Translations under genes and position numbers: made by a program | The notes under the pieces: generated by a model | What the model was told of the DNA's origin: nothing | Database searches by the model: none | What the model saw: the letters and a program-made list of their open reading frames with translations, nothing else | Shown here: piece by piece, positions 35,047-48,000 of the stretch | How the letters are laid out: every line of letters starts with the position of its first letter | Position numbering within the stretch: position 1 is the first letter of the stretch | NCBI RefSeq assembly: GCF_000091045.1 | Contig: NC_006691.1 | Coordinates: 520,121 to 575,120 of the forward strand | From: Cryptococcus deneoformans JEC21 | Lineage: Eukaryota; Basidiomycota; Tremellomycetes; Tremellales; Cryptococcaceae | Reading direction: 5' to 3' | Length of the DNA stretch: 55,000 bases

Positions 35047-38000
35047 ATGTCTCTCTACGCAGATGACGACCCGACCAAAGCCCTCCAGCTCACTGACGAG
35101 CAGCCCACTCTCCAACCGCCTACGGACCCGCAGCAAGCTCTTAATGCGGCTCTTGCCCTTGATTCAGAGTCACCGGAACAGCAAGAAGGCCTTCAAAATG
35201 CGGCTCTAAGGTTCGAAGAACATCCAGAAAGGCTGCCAGAAGTGATACCGCGCTTGCTGGGGCTTATCACAGAGGGTGGAGATTCGTTGTTGCGGTTTTG
35301 GACACTGGACATGATTGCTTTAACGGTCGGAAGAAGTGGCTTAATGCTGGACGTAAAGTTACATGGTGCGTATTAAGAGAAACGTTTTAACTGAATGCTG
35401 ATGGTTGCCTAACATGACAGTCGCTCAATACTGTTTGACGGCATTGAACAAACTGCTTCATTCCGACTCGGTACCGACAATTAAGGCTGTCATTCCCATT
35501 TTATCCACCATATATCCGATACTTTTTCGGCTACTTGCTACTTCTAGACCAAGTCAACAAGTCTTGGATCTGTTTAATGTGGCGAAGTCCAAAATCATTT
35601 CATTTGCTTTGGACCCAAACGCACGACCATTTAATGTCGGTATCAAGGCTGTAGCGTGGAAATTCGTGCAAAGAGTGCTATTGGCTGCTACAAGAGCTGC
35701 CGGATCAGATCCAAGGGTACGTCTTTCCCCTTTGACGAGTTTATCGCTGATAATTATACAGTTACCGCAAAGAGGAGCAGGAAGCAATGATGTCAATGTA
35801 TCGCACATTGTGCCCAACGGCTGTCTGTCTGCTTCCGATATAGAAAAGGAGGGCACTCTTCTTCAGACCCAGCTTGTAACTCATCTGTACTCTTCGTCAG
35901 ACCCAGCCATCCTCCATCCGCTTATTAATACCCTTCCGGCTATAGCGAAAATGCGGCCTACCCTTGCTCCCCTTGTTGTACATTCTCTGGCGAGCTGGAC
36001 ACCCTCTGCTCTTGCCGCTGCTGGTAGATCAGCTATGGAAATCCGAGCAGTAGATAAAACCGTGAGGATTGCAATCAGTCATCTGCTTCGTCACCCCCCC
36101 TTGTCGGCGCATGTTGCCCAACTCAACGACGCCCTTGTTCGTCAGAAAGCTAGGATGGAGGCCGCTTTCCTAGCCGAGGCTTCGGCGCGTAAAGAGCGCC
36201 GTCAAAATCTTAAGCATACAATTGACCCGGGGGCTGCATCCGAGGCCGAATCAAGCGAGCAAGCAGCCAAACGGGCCAAGTTGGACGGGCTGGGTGTGGG
36301 AAGTGGAATAGGCAAAGGACCCGAGATTGATGTGAGCGGGATGAGGCTCGAAGAAGTGGTAGAGGTTGTTCTCAGCAGCCTAAGGGGTGTGAGTTCGGAA
36401 CTCCTTACAGGAACCATAGAGGTAAGTTCATCCCTTAATGTTATCCCATACAGAGCCTGATTCGAGACAGAACGCAAAGCGAGCTCTGCAAGAAAACTCA
36501 GCCGATGCCCAGCCGCTGTTGGCAGCTGCACTGGGTATCAGCAATGTCGTCAAGGAAGAAGAGGAAGAAGAGATCTTGAACCCGCTGGACATGGAGGATG
36601 ACGACGACGACTTATTGGTCAGTTTCTTTTTTTCTCCTAGCTCCAGTCTCATCCATCATGTCCTGACATTTGAGGCAGATGGACGGCCCAGAACCGCTTA
36701 TGGAAGAAGAAGAACCAACATCCTTCACGGATTTCGTTCTTCCTGCCCCTGAACCTCTTGAGTCGTCTGACAAGGAGTTCATTTTTTCAGACACAATCGA
36801 ACGAATATGGCAGACAGGTGCCGACCTCGCGAGTCTCCCGGACCCTAAAGATTCTGATGCAACGAAGTTGGCCGTAAAGCCGAAAGAAATGTGGATGCTA
36901 TTACTAGCACGGTTAGCAACAAGGGGGGCAGATGTGAAGAGGAAGGTCATTTGCGATTTCGTCATTGCCGATTTTGCTAATCGGTAAGTCGAATGGTTTG
37001 CCCAAGGAAAATCAAGCTGACGGATTGTAGATCAAAATTTGCGTCGGTGTGGCTTAACGAAGAATGGTACAATGAAAAAATCGGTGTTTCTTCGCCTGGC
37101 CAATATCTGTCCAACCTCGAAGCTATCGTAACTGCTTACCTCCCAAAGGTTGACTCAAAAGACAAATCTCTTTCGACCTTCATCCTGACGCTTCCCGCGA
37201 TCCCTCCTTCTCTCATCTCGACTCTTGAGACGATCTGTCAAGAACCTGAAAGGGCTCTTGTTGGATTTTTAGCTTTACGAGATATTGTAGAGGCCAGGCC
37301 ACCCGTCAGACCTCAAGCTCTCCAAACATTATTAGAGCTTTGTACACACCCTGACAGGAAAATTCGCGTGATGGCGATCATCACCACCGTCCGGCGATGG
37401 GGCAATGATTCTCCAATGATGCCATTCCTTACCAAATATGCGCTCGGAGTTCTTTGGCGACTCATCAATGATGACATCAAGAGCGAAGACGTGGATATGG
37501 AGGAGGGCGAACAGGCTGACGAAAAGATCCAGTCAAAGTTCTTGGGAGAACCTAATGCGGACAACGTGCAACAACATGTGGAGTTAGCTTTCGCTCTTGC
37601 AAAGCGGAAGCAAGATTTGCTAGATGACATATTCAGGCTTTATCCTCGCCTCGAGCCTGCAGTGCAAGACGTTGTGGAGGCACAGTTGATGCCATTGATC
37701 CAAAGTCTGGGTGCTACTGAAAAGCTACTGGAGATTCTGCGAAAGTTCCCTAATGGAGCTGACAAATTGGTAATGCGCGTTGTGGGAGTGCTGAGTGCAG
37801 AAGGAAGCAAGACGCTGGTAACTTTGATGAAGACATTGCTAAGTGAAAGAGATTTGGATCCGAGATTCGTGATACCGATTGTGGGAGATCTGGACAAGGT
37901 CAGTGGATCAAGATATTACCGTTTAGATCATCAGCTGATGATTTTGTAGGCCGAAATCGAAAAACAACTCCCTCGTATTGTATCCCTCCTGGGAGACACA

Positions 38001-38621
38001 GATTCCAAAGATATGGTTAAGACTGCTTTTGCTTCAATGCTTCAAAAAATGACTCCATCTGATCTGATGGTCGCATTGCATCAAGAAGGCGCCCCGTTGA
38101 AGTTGACTATTGAAGGTAAACCATTACAGTCTCGTGATAAGCACGGCAGCTGACGAAGAATAGCTATCGGCATATGTTTCTCTATGACCACCGTTTTTCG
38201 ATCTGATGTTCTTGCGAATGCCATGTCTCGCATTGCTGATCTTCCTACTATCCCCCTCATTTTTGTTCGTACTATTATCCAAGTTGTTACTACCTACAAG
38301 TCCCTTGCGCCCTTCGTTGCGAACCACATCCTCCCCAAACTCGTTACCAAAAAGATTTGGGAAATCCCCCAACTTTGGGACGGCTTCATCATGCTTGCCA
38401 AAAGAATCGCTCCGGCCAGTTTTGGGGCTTTATTGCAGCTGCCTAAAGAACAGCTTAAGCAAGTGGTTGAGAAGCAGCCGGGATTGAAATCGGGCCTCAA
38501 AGGATTTTTGTCGAACAAGCCTGGTAGCAAGGCTGCGATGGCTGAGGTGGGTCTTCATTAACGCATCATTGATATCAAGAAAGGCATTGACTCGTAATAT
38601 CAGATCTTCGGTGATGATTGA
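35047..38621 (+). CDS. symplekin / Pta1, mRNA 3'-end processing scaffold
   Basis: Symplekin (Pta1 in yeast) is the HEAT-repeat scaffold of the cleavage and polyadenylation factor. Nine exons, 35047-35365, 35421-35716, 35762-36421, 36471-36617, 36679-36983, 37031-37898, 37950-38115, 38164-38546 and 38604-38621, give 1053 residues. The N-terminal HEAT region has motifs such as LLRFWTLDMIALT and VAWKFVQRVLLAATRAAGSD. An acidic linker (EEEEEEILNPLDMEDDDDDL) separates it from the C-terminal symplekin domain. There the conserved block IGICFSMTTVFRSDVLANAM, then ISRIADLPTIPLIFVRT-like text, KKIWEIPQLWDGFIM and QLPKEQLKQVV is diagnostic. The last exon encodes only IFGDD and the stop. Donors and acceptors are standard. 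Confidence 0.9.
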
Positions 38622-41016
38622 ACGACTTTATCGAAAGGCATTTGATGTTGAAGCCATCGGTCCGGAAAATGGTTTGAACCTGAAGTAGCAATTGAAACAA
38701 TGGCAAGAAGTTTGCTGTGTCTTGAAGCAGTGTCTTACGAGTGTTAACGAACGATGACCAATCTACACTTCAGAGAAATGATGATAGAGCCAGGTGCTGT
38801 ACGTGATAGGGATTATAATGTACAAACCTGGTTCAATTGCTTCAATTTGTCTCTCGCTGTGCTTCAAAATCAACATTGTCGCTGTTTTTGACAATTTTTA
38901 GTTTTCTGTTCCCTAATCCAATACCGATGAAAGAGCAAAAGCGAATTAGACCTGCTTTAATGTTTTAATCGGTAGGGCGAAAATGGAAACAAGATCACTA
39001 AGTCGATTGTACCATTGAGAGACGCCATCATCAACGGCGACACTACTGAGATCATGATCGCATTGAGAAGCATCACGCTTTATTTGCTTCAAGCGAAAGC
39101 CTCAAGGCGAAATGAAGATGTGAGTCTAGCGGAGTGGGTTATTGGCGATTATCCATGCAAGTTCGTAAGTGATCCATCTCTCATCATACTAAGCAAAATG
39201 ATCATTGTGAAAGCTAGAGATGTTGTCATTTTAGTGACGACTCCAGCACCGAGTCAAAGGAAGGGCCTCCATCGCCATCACTACCGGAAGAATAATCCTT
39301 TGTTTTAGCCAGGAGGGGAGGGGCGTTGGTTCCTAGTAGTACTTAAAACAGTAGCAGCGTAAGAAAAAATGATGATCGGTGTATTAATTAACCAACAGAC
39401 GGCATGGAATTTTCACCATGACCTCATGAAACTGACGTACATGATTGCCGAAGCGAAATTTGAAGCATGTTCGAAGGAGGGGTGATACTCTTTCCTCCAC
39501 GGTGGTTTTCTGATGGTGATTCACCGACCATTCTACGTCCTAACTGCAATCTGGAAGCTAGTAATGGTATCCCATCAATGATGTATGTAATGAATGATGT
39601 AGAGACCTTTTGTGAGACGACGACACGACTTGCATTGCTGTTATACGATAAAGATTTTACTAATTGCTCCTCCTGGTGATTAATCCGCTTGGTAGAGACG
39701 AATGATACAACGGACTCCCAAGAAAGAAACTCACCGAATGTATAGTCACCAAATGTTTGTTCTCACTCCCGCTATCCGAATTCTGAAGGTAGCGAGGATG
39801 GAAATACGAAAGACGATGTGACTCTACCAGTTTCAAGAAAGCCTCCTCGTATTATGTATTATGTGGTCTTCTTTCTGCGGCGTGGCATCAATCATCATCA
39901 GGCAGACTTTGCCTCGTTCGTGGCTTATTAAAATTAGCGATCATCAACACAAACTGTGATTCGGCCTCATTGATTGCAGCGTCCAATGAATAATTCTACT
40001 TCTCAAGATGCTCATCAGAGCCACTACATATATGCGTTCGTCATTAGGCTTCTGGTATCGTCCGTCACTGCAGGAGGAGAACATCTCATAGTTAGGCATC
40101 ATCGGGACTGCATAATATCATACTCTCGACTTCTGCCCCCCACAATCGTAAGATCTGTAAAAAAACGATGGCATTGATGTTGCTTTTACAGACAGATCGC
40201 ATCAGTATTCAACGTGACAACTTGCCTCCTCCGCCCGCTAGTGGCCCTCCTTTGGGAAGTGTAGTTGTTGTTTTCTTTCTGTTGCTCGACTCTACCTAAT
40301 TCTAGCTCCGATTCACAGGAGTGGCGGCGTGCCGAGTTAAACAACAACGCTTCTGCTTGATCAAGAGAAAAGGTTAATATCAGTCAGAAAACAAAGCGAA
40401 AGCCGTGAGGCTCCCGTGTTGAAGGTGTGGAAATTGCAAAGACAAAGGTATTTAACCCCCACTAATTCTGCAACGCCTTCACGTTTAGATGTCTGCCTCA
40501 TCTTTCCAGTGGTTGACAACGCAACCGATTAGAAGCGACTGTCTGACTCTTGCTACTCACAATATTCTAACTGCTGGCTGACCATCTGGCTCACATTCCA
40601 CGAGTGCATATCACAGTTAGTAACATCAAGGGATTTTCAGGGTGTGTATGCCTTCGTCACTGTTTGTTTGTCTTCATGTTTATACGGAGGAGCCTCCTTT
40701 CTCCTTTATCATTCATTGACTGATATCCACATAGATCTTTCTAAGACATCCTCCTTTCTTCATTGGTTTCTCTACGGTCCCTTTGTCAAGTTAGTCACAC
40801 GTTGGAAGTGATAGACTTGAAATTCAACTTGTGGGTGATATTCCTCTAGGCCACCTAGTAACAAAGACTCGTCCCCTAACAATCGACTGACAAACGCTGA
40901 CATTACTCACGGGATCGTTCGTTTTCCTTCGCTCATACTCTTTGAAGGGCGCCTTCCGCCCTCGAATAATTGAAGGAAATACTAGGTTTCTTTCCTTTCA
41001 ATCGCCCAATCAGAAA
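38622..41016. other. 2.4 kb intergenic region between symplekin and C2H2 factor
   Basis: No gene is supported. Open frames at 39015-39308 (no ATG) and 39467-39679 are short and unfamiliar. The stretch from about 40450 to 41016 is likely promoter and leader of the zinc-finger gene; long leaders are common for fungal regulators. I see no clear repeat or RNA gene. Confidence 0.45.
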
Positions 41017-42282
41017 ATGGATAATCAATCCAGTCTATGGTCAGACACACTGGCCCGTGACCCTGCAAATGTGCAATGCCCCTCACCAAGATCTCAGGCG
41101 GACGATGTTGGTCCGTCACTTTACCCACAAACGGTAGATGCACCTTGGTATAAGGATCCCGTGGAAGGTTCCCCTTCGGCTTTTCCCCAAGCACAAACAC
41201 GATCAACTTCCACTTTCCAAATGCCACTCAATGGTGAAGAAGAATATGCATGTGGCCGTCAATTAGCCAGTTCATTCTCACGCGCTATTTCCACACAAAC
41301 CTTTGACTCTGGGTGGGCCTCGCCAGCTGTTTGTACTCGCTCCAGTCCTAAATCGCAAGTTATCACCTTACATAATCGACGCCTCAGTTACGTTACTTAT
41401 CCCACCCCAATGTCACCCAGACGATATACACCCCAACCAAGCCCTTCGCCAGCGCCGCACCGATTTCAACATCCCTTGCAGCCCCACACTTCCCTTTGGT
41501 CCGATAATGGGCTGATTCCTTTACGATATGAGCCTCAAAGGGGCAACGAGAGAAACATTACGACTGTTGTGAAGTATGGCAGGACAAGGGTCCAGTCATG
41601 GATAGATATCGATCCCGATAGTAGGAAAAAAGAAAAGAATGGAACTGAAAGTGATGAGACAAGTTCTCTGAAGGGACGATGCCATCCATGGTAAGCGCCG
41701 TCATCATCTTGAAGATAAGTTCGAATTGAGACATGTTCTTCAGCCCAGTATGTGCAAAGCGTTTCACACGCCCTTCGGCTCTGAAGACGCACATGCACAC
41801 ACACACAGGAGAAAGACGTGAGTTGATTTCGCTCAAGGCATCATTGGTGACTAACTGCATTGTTAGCTTTCATATGTGGCTGGCCGGGATGTGGGCGAGA
41901 TTTTTCGGTGCAGTCGAACTGCAAACGTCACATACGTGTAAGTTGAGTTTATATCGTGATGTGAAACGCTTAGCTTGTTCTGCAGCAGACGCATGAGGCG
42001 AAGGAAGCTCGGAAAAAGGAAGAAGTTGAAGAGATTATTAAGGCTTCAAAAATCACCTTTCCTGTAGAGCAACAGTGTCAGCGATCGAACACTTCCTCGT
42101 GCTTTAACTTCTCTTCAATATCTCCCCTATCACCTTCCTGCGACGCCCATCGCATGTATATGGGCCGCTCCCTAGTCTCAGAGTCTGCCCATCACTTACA
42201 TTTCATGTCCTCTCAAAGAGCACACAGAAACAGCAGTTCAGGTGGTAAAAGTGACCTTCGGGATAGACGTTGCCCCTACTGA
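41017..42282 (+). CDS. C2H2 zinc-finger transcription factor
   Basis: Four exons, 41017-41690, 41744-41817, 41867-41937 and 41989-42282, give 370 residues. Residues 1-224 are a disordered Ser/Pro/Gln-rich region. Two tandem C2H2 fingers follow: CPVCAKRFTRPSALKTHMHT with linker HTGERPF, then CGWPGCGRDFSVQSNCKRHI with RTH. The first has C-x2-C and the second C-x4-C spacing. This two-finger arrangement is common among fungal nutrient and stress regulators, but I cannot name the protein. Each finger is interrupted or bounded by introns. A basic helix (EAKEARKKEEVEE) follows. The ATG at 41017 is the first in frame; an in-frame upstream TTG context at 40942 is not used. The gene lies directly beside transposon debris. 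Confidence 0.82.
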
Positions 42283-42838
42283 CTGATGATTGGCGGCCCA
42301 GTAGCAAGAGGAAGGGTTATACGAAATATGACAGATTTGGATCGGAAACCAGGCAGAGAGGTGACAATTGTATGAGCTTTATCCATAGCGCATAAGCTTT
42401 TCTGTGATAGTAGATGCTCGGAAACGGTGATTTTGTAGTACGTGCCCTGCTTTGACGAATGTTGTAATTGAACAAGTATACAACAACGTAATGATCTTTC
42501 CAGTCATCGCTCGGCCAATTTTTACGTATCGTATTATCGTGTAGGCCACCATCTTTTCCTTTTCCAAAAACCGTTGTATCGGACCTCCTGATGTATATCA
42601 ATCTCCACCATAATAAATACTGACGCAACTGAAAGATGAAGATGATGACGAAGTCAACCGTAAGTATGGCGTATAAAATATACGCCCTTTCTTCGTTAAT
42701 TATAAGGAGACTTTCATATTACAAATACGGCACAGACTCATCAGGAAGGAATAGCGCCGAAGCTAATTCGGTGAGTTTTAGACATCGGCCCGACGTATCG
42801 GGAAGTTCCGTTACCGCATCATACAGATAGGGGTATTC
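42283..42838. other. intergenic, AT-rich, no gene seen
   Basis: Between the zinc-finger gene and the first transposon fragment. Open frames on the minus strand (42317-42628) look random. Nothing is supported. Confidence 0.4.
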
Positions 42839-42983
42839 GATCAGGACGTAGTCCACCTCGAAGGCCAACGCATGCTTGAGGAGGAGGATAGGGCAACAAG
42901 GAAGGTCTCGCCTCAGAAGTGAGAGGGAGGAGGAAACAATAAGCGAGGCTCGTGTCCGAGGAGGTGATCTCAAGACTCCAGTC
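42839..42983 (+). repeat. inverted partial copy of the Harbinger-type element
   Basis: These 145 bp match the reverse complement of 43504-43638 with five mismatches and three small insertions of 3, 4 and 3 bp. The copied part covers the transposase C-terminus (HLEGQRMLEEEDRA) and the start of its coiled-coil tail. The insert sizes break the frame here, while the minus-strand copy stays open. Homology seems to stop at both edges, so this is a fragment, not a terminal inverted repeat. Confidence 0.85.
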
Positions 42984-43104
42984 AAACGGACCTCTGGCAA
43001 CCGAGGGGAAATTGTACCGCCCTTATTTATATCTCTGAGGACGCTGGCCGAGCTGTGGAAAGGTGCACAAGGATGTTTCGCAGATATGCGCTCATGGAGG
43101 AGCG

Positions 43105-45060
43105 CTAGGCGTTAGGATCGGGGAAGAAGCATAAAGACGCAAATGGACGGCTAGATCTCATGAAACTACTAATGATACATGAACATTGCTTGAAGGCCGA
43201 ACACAGCGATATTATTGATTGGCGGAAGAGAAAAGAGAGTGAGACGTATATACAACGGGTCCAGCTATTCGCTTCCTGTACCTCCGGCATTAAAACCCAA
43301 TCTCTTTTCTTTTCAGACTCCCACTGCTCTTGAAGACGAGCTTCTCTTTTCTCTTCCAACTCAAGCCGCCTCTTGACGATTTCTTCATACATGTCCTCCT
43401 TTTGGCGCTTCCGATTCCGCTCCGCCTGGTCTCGCCTCTCCCGGTATTCTTCATCTTTTTCCGCGATCTCCTTCTGCACAGCCAACGTTTGCTGGAAGTG
43501 TGCGACTGGGGTCTTAAGATCACCTCGGACACGAGCCTTATTGTTTCCTCCTCCCTCTCACTTCTGAGGCGAGACCTTCCTTGCCCTATCCTCCTCCTCA
43601 AGCATGCGCTGGCCTTCGAGGTGGAATACGTCCTGGTCAAAGTCCCAAGTTCTGTCTTGAGACTCGTCGTCATATGCAAACATATGTAAGACAAGGGATG
43701 ACTGGACGTAGAGCTGTAGAAGTTCCAGCTGGCGAAAAGATCGGATCTGGTACCTCACACCCTTCGCAAACTGGAAACGGCTTTTGTAGAAGCCGATCGC
43801 ATGCTCAGAGGAGATGCGGCACCTCGACAAGTAGGTGTTGAATCTGCTCAAGTCGCTCTCAGAGAAAGGAATAATTATATGGCGACACAGGGGAAAGCCT
43901 TGGTCTGCCCAGCACCATTCGCCAGGTGAAAGGACTTCATTAGGCTCGCGGGCAAGTCGAGAACTCTATGTATTAAAAGGTCAAGGTTACAAGAAGGATA
44001 AAGGCCACAACAGCAATCACCGATGACCGGCTACTTACTGCAAAACAGGACGCGTCATTCCTGTTGCCGACGAAACCGCTCTTGAAATCGACAATCCTCC
44101 TGTCCGCTGTGTTGAAGACCTGGAGGATGTTATCGTTAGCTACGCATAATATATTGGCATGATAAAGACTGACTAGGAGGTTGATCGAGTAATTCTTTTT
44201 TCTACCAAGAAAACTCTCCCTTCTGATAATGGGACGAAAAGCAAGGGGAATGAGGGTGCCATCAACGACCAGCCATCCATCCCTCCACTCCGGCCCACCC
44301 TTTTCTTCCATCTTCCTCTTAGCATCTTCTCTCTCCGCAGACCCTTTAGCAGGTAGGTTGATGGCACCCATTATGGCAGGTGTATCTAAAACAGCCTTCA
44401 GTACACGCGCAGTGCATCGGACGTGGCCCTGGGAGACACCAAAGGTTTTGGAGATCTGCTCGAGCGAGGATGCGTTGCCCGAGTGGCCCATTCGATAGAG
44501 GAAAAGGATGAGCTGCTGATTTGGGCAGCCTGGGGAACGTTGCCTCCCCTCTGGAAGACAGTATGGCCTTCGATATGGCTGAGAATGCGGGTGAATGTCC
44601 AGGGATATACGCGAACATCATCGCGAAAGATTTCCAGCCTTGAATGATACCAGTGATGAAGGAGTAGATCGGTCCGCCTGCTTCGGAATGGGCTCTTTAT
44701 TTGCCACAAACCTCATTGACGTCAGATGCTCGAGGTAAGAGTTACCAGAAGAATACAGTCCGTCTACGTTCTCTCCCATATCTTCGTCGACCAGATGGGT
44801 AAAGGACAGGTCGGCGGGTGAAGGAGAAGAGTTAGGATTGGGAGAGAGGGGGAAGCTCGGCCATCAATATGTCCAAGCCATTTGTTTCCTCTACGATTTC
44901 GGGGAGAGGGGGAGAGGAAGGCAAGAGACTGCCGGAGGAGAGTCGAATTGAACGCGAGGTGGGCAATATCTTCGGCTGCATCGATGTCTGCGCTTTCTTC
45001 CTACATGAGGAAATCGATTGCTTCGATGCATAGGAGCTCTCTGTTGCTAGTGCGAGGCAT
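43105..45060 (-). pseudogene. decayed PIF/Harbinger-type DDE transposase
   Basis: Reading the minus strand from an ATG at 45060, transposase-like sequence continues to about 43105. The DDE_Tnp_4-type catalytic residues are all present: Asp in VVDGTLIPLAF, Asp in WADQGFPL, and Glu in SSEHAIGFYKSRF. The family motif GNRNDASCF also occurs, as does the HTH-like LEQISKTFGVSQGHV. Two plausible introns lie within (about 44104-44154 and 43970-44037). Lesions: an in-frame TAG at 45001-45003, a frame change within about 44810-44870, another near 44700, and a single-base frame change near 44526. An in-frame TGA (about 43558-43560) precedes a further charged coiled-coil segment (KDEEYRERRDQAERNRKRQ) in the same frame. 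It cannot make a full protein as it stands. Terminal repeats and target duplication were not found. Confidence 0.8.
43504..43638 (-). repeat. minus-strand arm of the 135/145 bp inverted repeat
   Basis: This segment lies inside the decayed transposase and is the partner of 42839-42983 in opposite orientation. Identity is about 96 percent over aligned bases. The centre-to-centre distance is about 660 bp. Confidence 0.85.
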
Positions 45061-48000
45061 GGCTGAGGGGGATAATGATTGCTTCGTTATAGCATTGTGT
45101 TAGAATCGATGGTCGGGAGTATAGTGCATTTAGTGATAAGCGCTAAGCTGAGATCGGAAGCAGCGGAACGGGCTGCATAGCTTGTAGACGGAGATTTATC
45201 GAACTCCGAGGTCCAGAAATCGGTTTGAAATTATATATTTATTATTGAACTCACCTGGGACTCCACTTGGGTCGCTCACAGCTAATAAGTCGCCGATTTT
45301 TCTAAAAATCGATTTAAAAAAAATCGCACCGAGACCTCCCCTATTGCATCATTGCATGTTCGGCTTTTTCTCTTGTTCTGTAGTATTTCTATACAGGTAT
45401 GCAAAGGACAAGTAGTGTCTAATCCGTAGTCCATAATTCTCGCGTAGGGCATATGTCAGGGTACGGGCTATTATGAGCGTTTCATTCTCGCAAATACTTT
45501 GCTTCGCTAGTTATTTTGATGTTAATAAGTCGTTCGTTCTTGACATCGGTAGATTAGTTATACAAGTAATAGGGATATCGTGCCTTTCTATGGTACTACG
45601 GAGATTTGATAATTGTTTAGCATGCTTTTCTGGCTTCAAGAAATGCCGCCGGCTGCTGAATTATCATATTATCCACTACTCCTGCATGGTGCGTACACTT
45701 AAGCTAAATACATTGCAACAAGAAGTCGTTTAACGAAAGACACATTCAGAGTATGAATGATGACATCTAACAACCGCTATTTTTACCACGTCCCATTTGA
45801 AAACAGGGAGGAAGGAGGGGGAACAAAGCAGGCCTATCCGAGCAAGCCGAAAAGAAACGATATAATTAAGCGAATGGAAAACCGTCTACCCCGGATTTTT
45901 TATGAACGTTTTTACCCCAGGTCCCGTGCATGCAAAACCGAAAATCTCCGGTCCGTCAGTGGGGTATCCGCAATATTTTCAAGGGCGACACGATACACGG
46001 GATACGTTGCGGCACTGATAAATGTCAATAAATCAATGTCATGATGTCAGGAAAAGGCACGGCGGTAATAGCAGCGGTAGCAGCGGTAACATTAAGTAAA
46101 AGGTGATGAAGCCCGAGCATGACCCCCTTGCTCCTGGTTAATAAATTTACAGATTACAGATTCTTCCATGGGTAGCAGACGACGGCGACAATATGCAGAT
46201 GGAATAGTTGAAAAGGGTAACTTATGTAGGAGTCGAGAGAATCTCAATTAAGTAAGGTTACTCTCCAGGACTACATCGGCGATGATATACATGTGATGAT
46301 TGGTGATTAGCAAAAATTGGTAGACCTTAAAAAGGGGAAAGAGCATATAGACCAAGAACTACATAAAAGATTAGGGAGCTACTTGCAGGTCACAGGATCT
46401 TAAACTGTTGAATTGAAAGGATGGGGAAAGAGAAAAGAACGGAAGAAGGGATACGGAAGATTGCCGGCGGACGGAGATGAACGTATTACGTGGCACAATA
46501 AAATGCCGCCGGTCCGGAAATGACTAGAACAGGACAGAGTCAAAGGGGGAGAAGACTGTATGTACTACTTACTCTCCTTGGAGGTTTTAAATTCTATCAG
46601 GCGCCATACCGCGAAATAAATACGAGTAGTATATAGAGTGTGCTCAAATGGTCATCAGCTGATGAGGGCAAGTGTGGGATCTATATATATGGATCACGCC
46701 CATAATGCCACAACAATAGCCGGCTTAAGTATTATTGCGTGGTAGTGGGTTACAGATCGATAATAATTATGATTGAGATGAGCTCTCCAGTACGTAGTAT
46801 CAACAAACAGTCAATGGACATGTCAAGCACGGGACCAACAGCCTGATGTTCTTAAATATTCTCGAAGCACATCCGGACAAGAAACCTTGAGCTGTAAACT
46901 AGATGTCCCCACCCCGTGATTTCCGAACGATAAGAGAAGAACCCGGCAAGAGCAAGGACTTGTTGGAGAAGATAGGATGGGCGCCGGGACAACGCAAGCA
47001 TTATTTGAATACTTGAATAGCATGTCGAACAGCACGTCTTTCACCTTCTTTCGTTTTGTTGACTATCCATCATTTATTTATGCACAACGTTATATCTTTC
47101 GTTATTTCCTATTCTCTTCGTCTGCTTCCCGTTCCATGTATGATGTCGTACATTTTTTATTATGAATTATGATCCATGATTCTTCCCGTTCCGCGTGCCT
47201 GTTTATGATATAAATCTGAATAACGAAGCCGGAGTTATCACGCGTCCCTGACTCAACATAAACGCACGGCAACAGGTGGGGCTCGAAAAAGGGATTCCGG
47301 GGCCGGCGAGGGCCCGAGTTTGTTTGTGCGGTTGGCAAGCGGGGAGAGGCCGATGCGCCGCAAGGATGCGAACCCGACCGAAAAAGCATTTACCTACGGA
47401 GTAACCGGTAGAAATACCAATCTCACGAAGCAGGAGGATGAACGGCTGAACCAGAGAAAATACCGGATTGCAGTCATTCTTGTCTTTCCTCTTTACTTCT
47501 ATCATTGACTTCCAGCTTCATAACTTGCTCCAGCAAACCTTCAAAGAGCAAGAGAGTCAAGAATAGCAGCTTCGACAATCGGACCGGAAGACAAGACGCC
47601 ACTTGGACGCTCCCCTCTTCCCTTACCCGCTTTTGACGCCAATTTGTGCGCAACAGGAAGATTGGGATTATCGTTGTTGACATATTGTGTGAAGGTCCTC
47701 TTGAAGAGCTGAAAGCACCCAAGTTCAAGGTGAGTTTCGCCAATCCTGGAAGGCACTTGCACTTGCGGTCTTTGTCGCTTGTGACCAGTGTCCTCCTTAT
47801 ACGGCCACCATAGTTTTTCTTCAATATCTGCCGTGTGAACGTTGCTAACATGAGATTTCCATTTGATGATCTTCCTCACTCCTACCTGGTTGCCCCCGCA
47901 AACCATTCCTTTGACGTCCTCTTAACCATTGTCGACTACTTCATCCTTCTTTCAACCCTCGCTTCAATATCGCGACGAAACCGCTGATCCGGACACCCGG

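Noticed and set aside
39015..39308. Plus-strand open frame of 97 codons
   Set aside because: No ATG, no homologue recognised and no splice partners found.
40942..41016. Upstream extension of the C2H2 factor
   Set aside because: The in-frame extension begins with TTG, not ATG, so the ATG at 41017 is preferred.
45757..46044. ATG-started 95-codon plus-strand ORF
   Set aside because: Composition and codon use look random and nothing is recognised.
45061..47200. Possible centromere or subtelomere edge
   Set aside because: No Tcn-type retroelement, long terminal repeat or telomere repeat was seen, and ordinary genes resume soon after.
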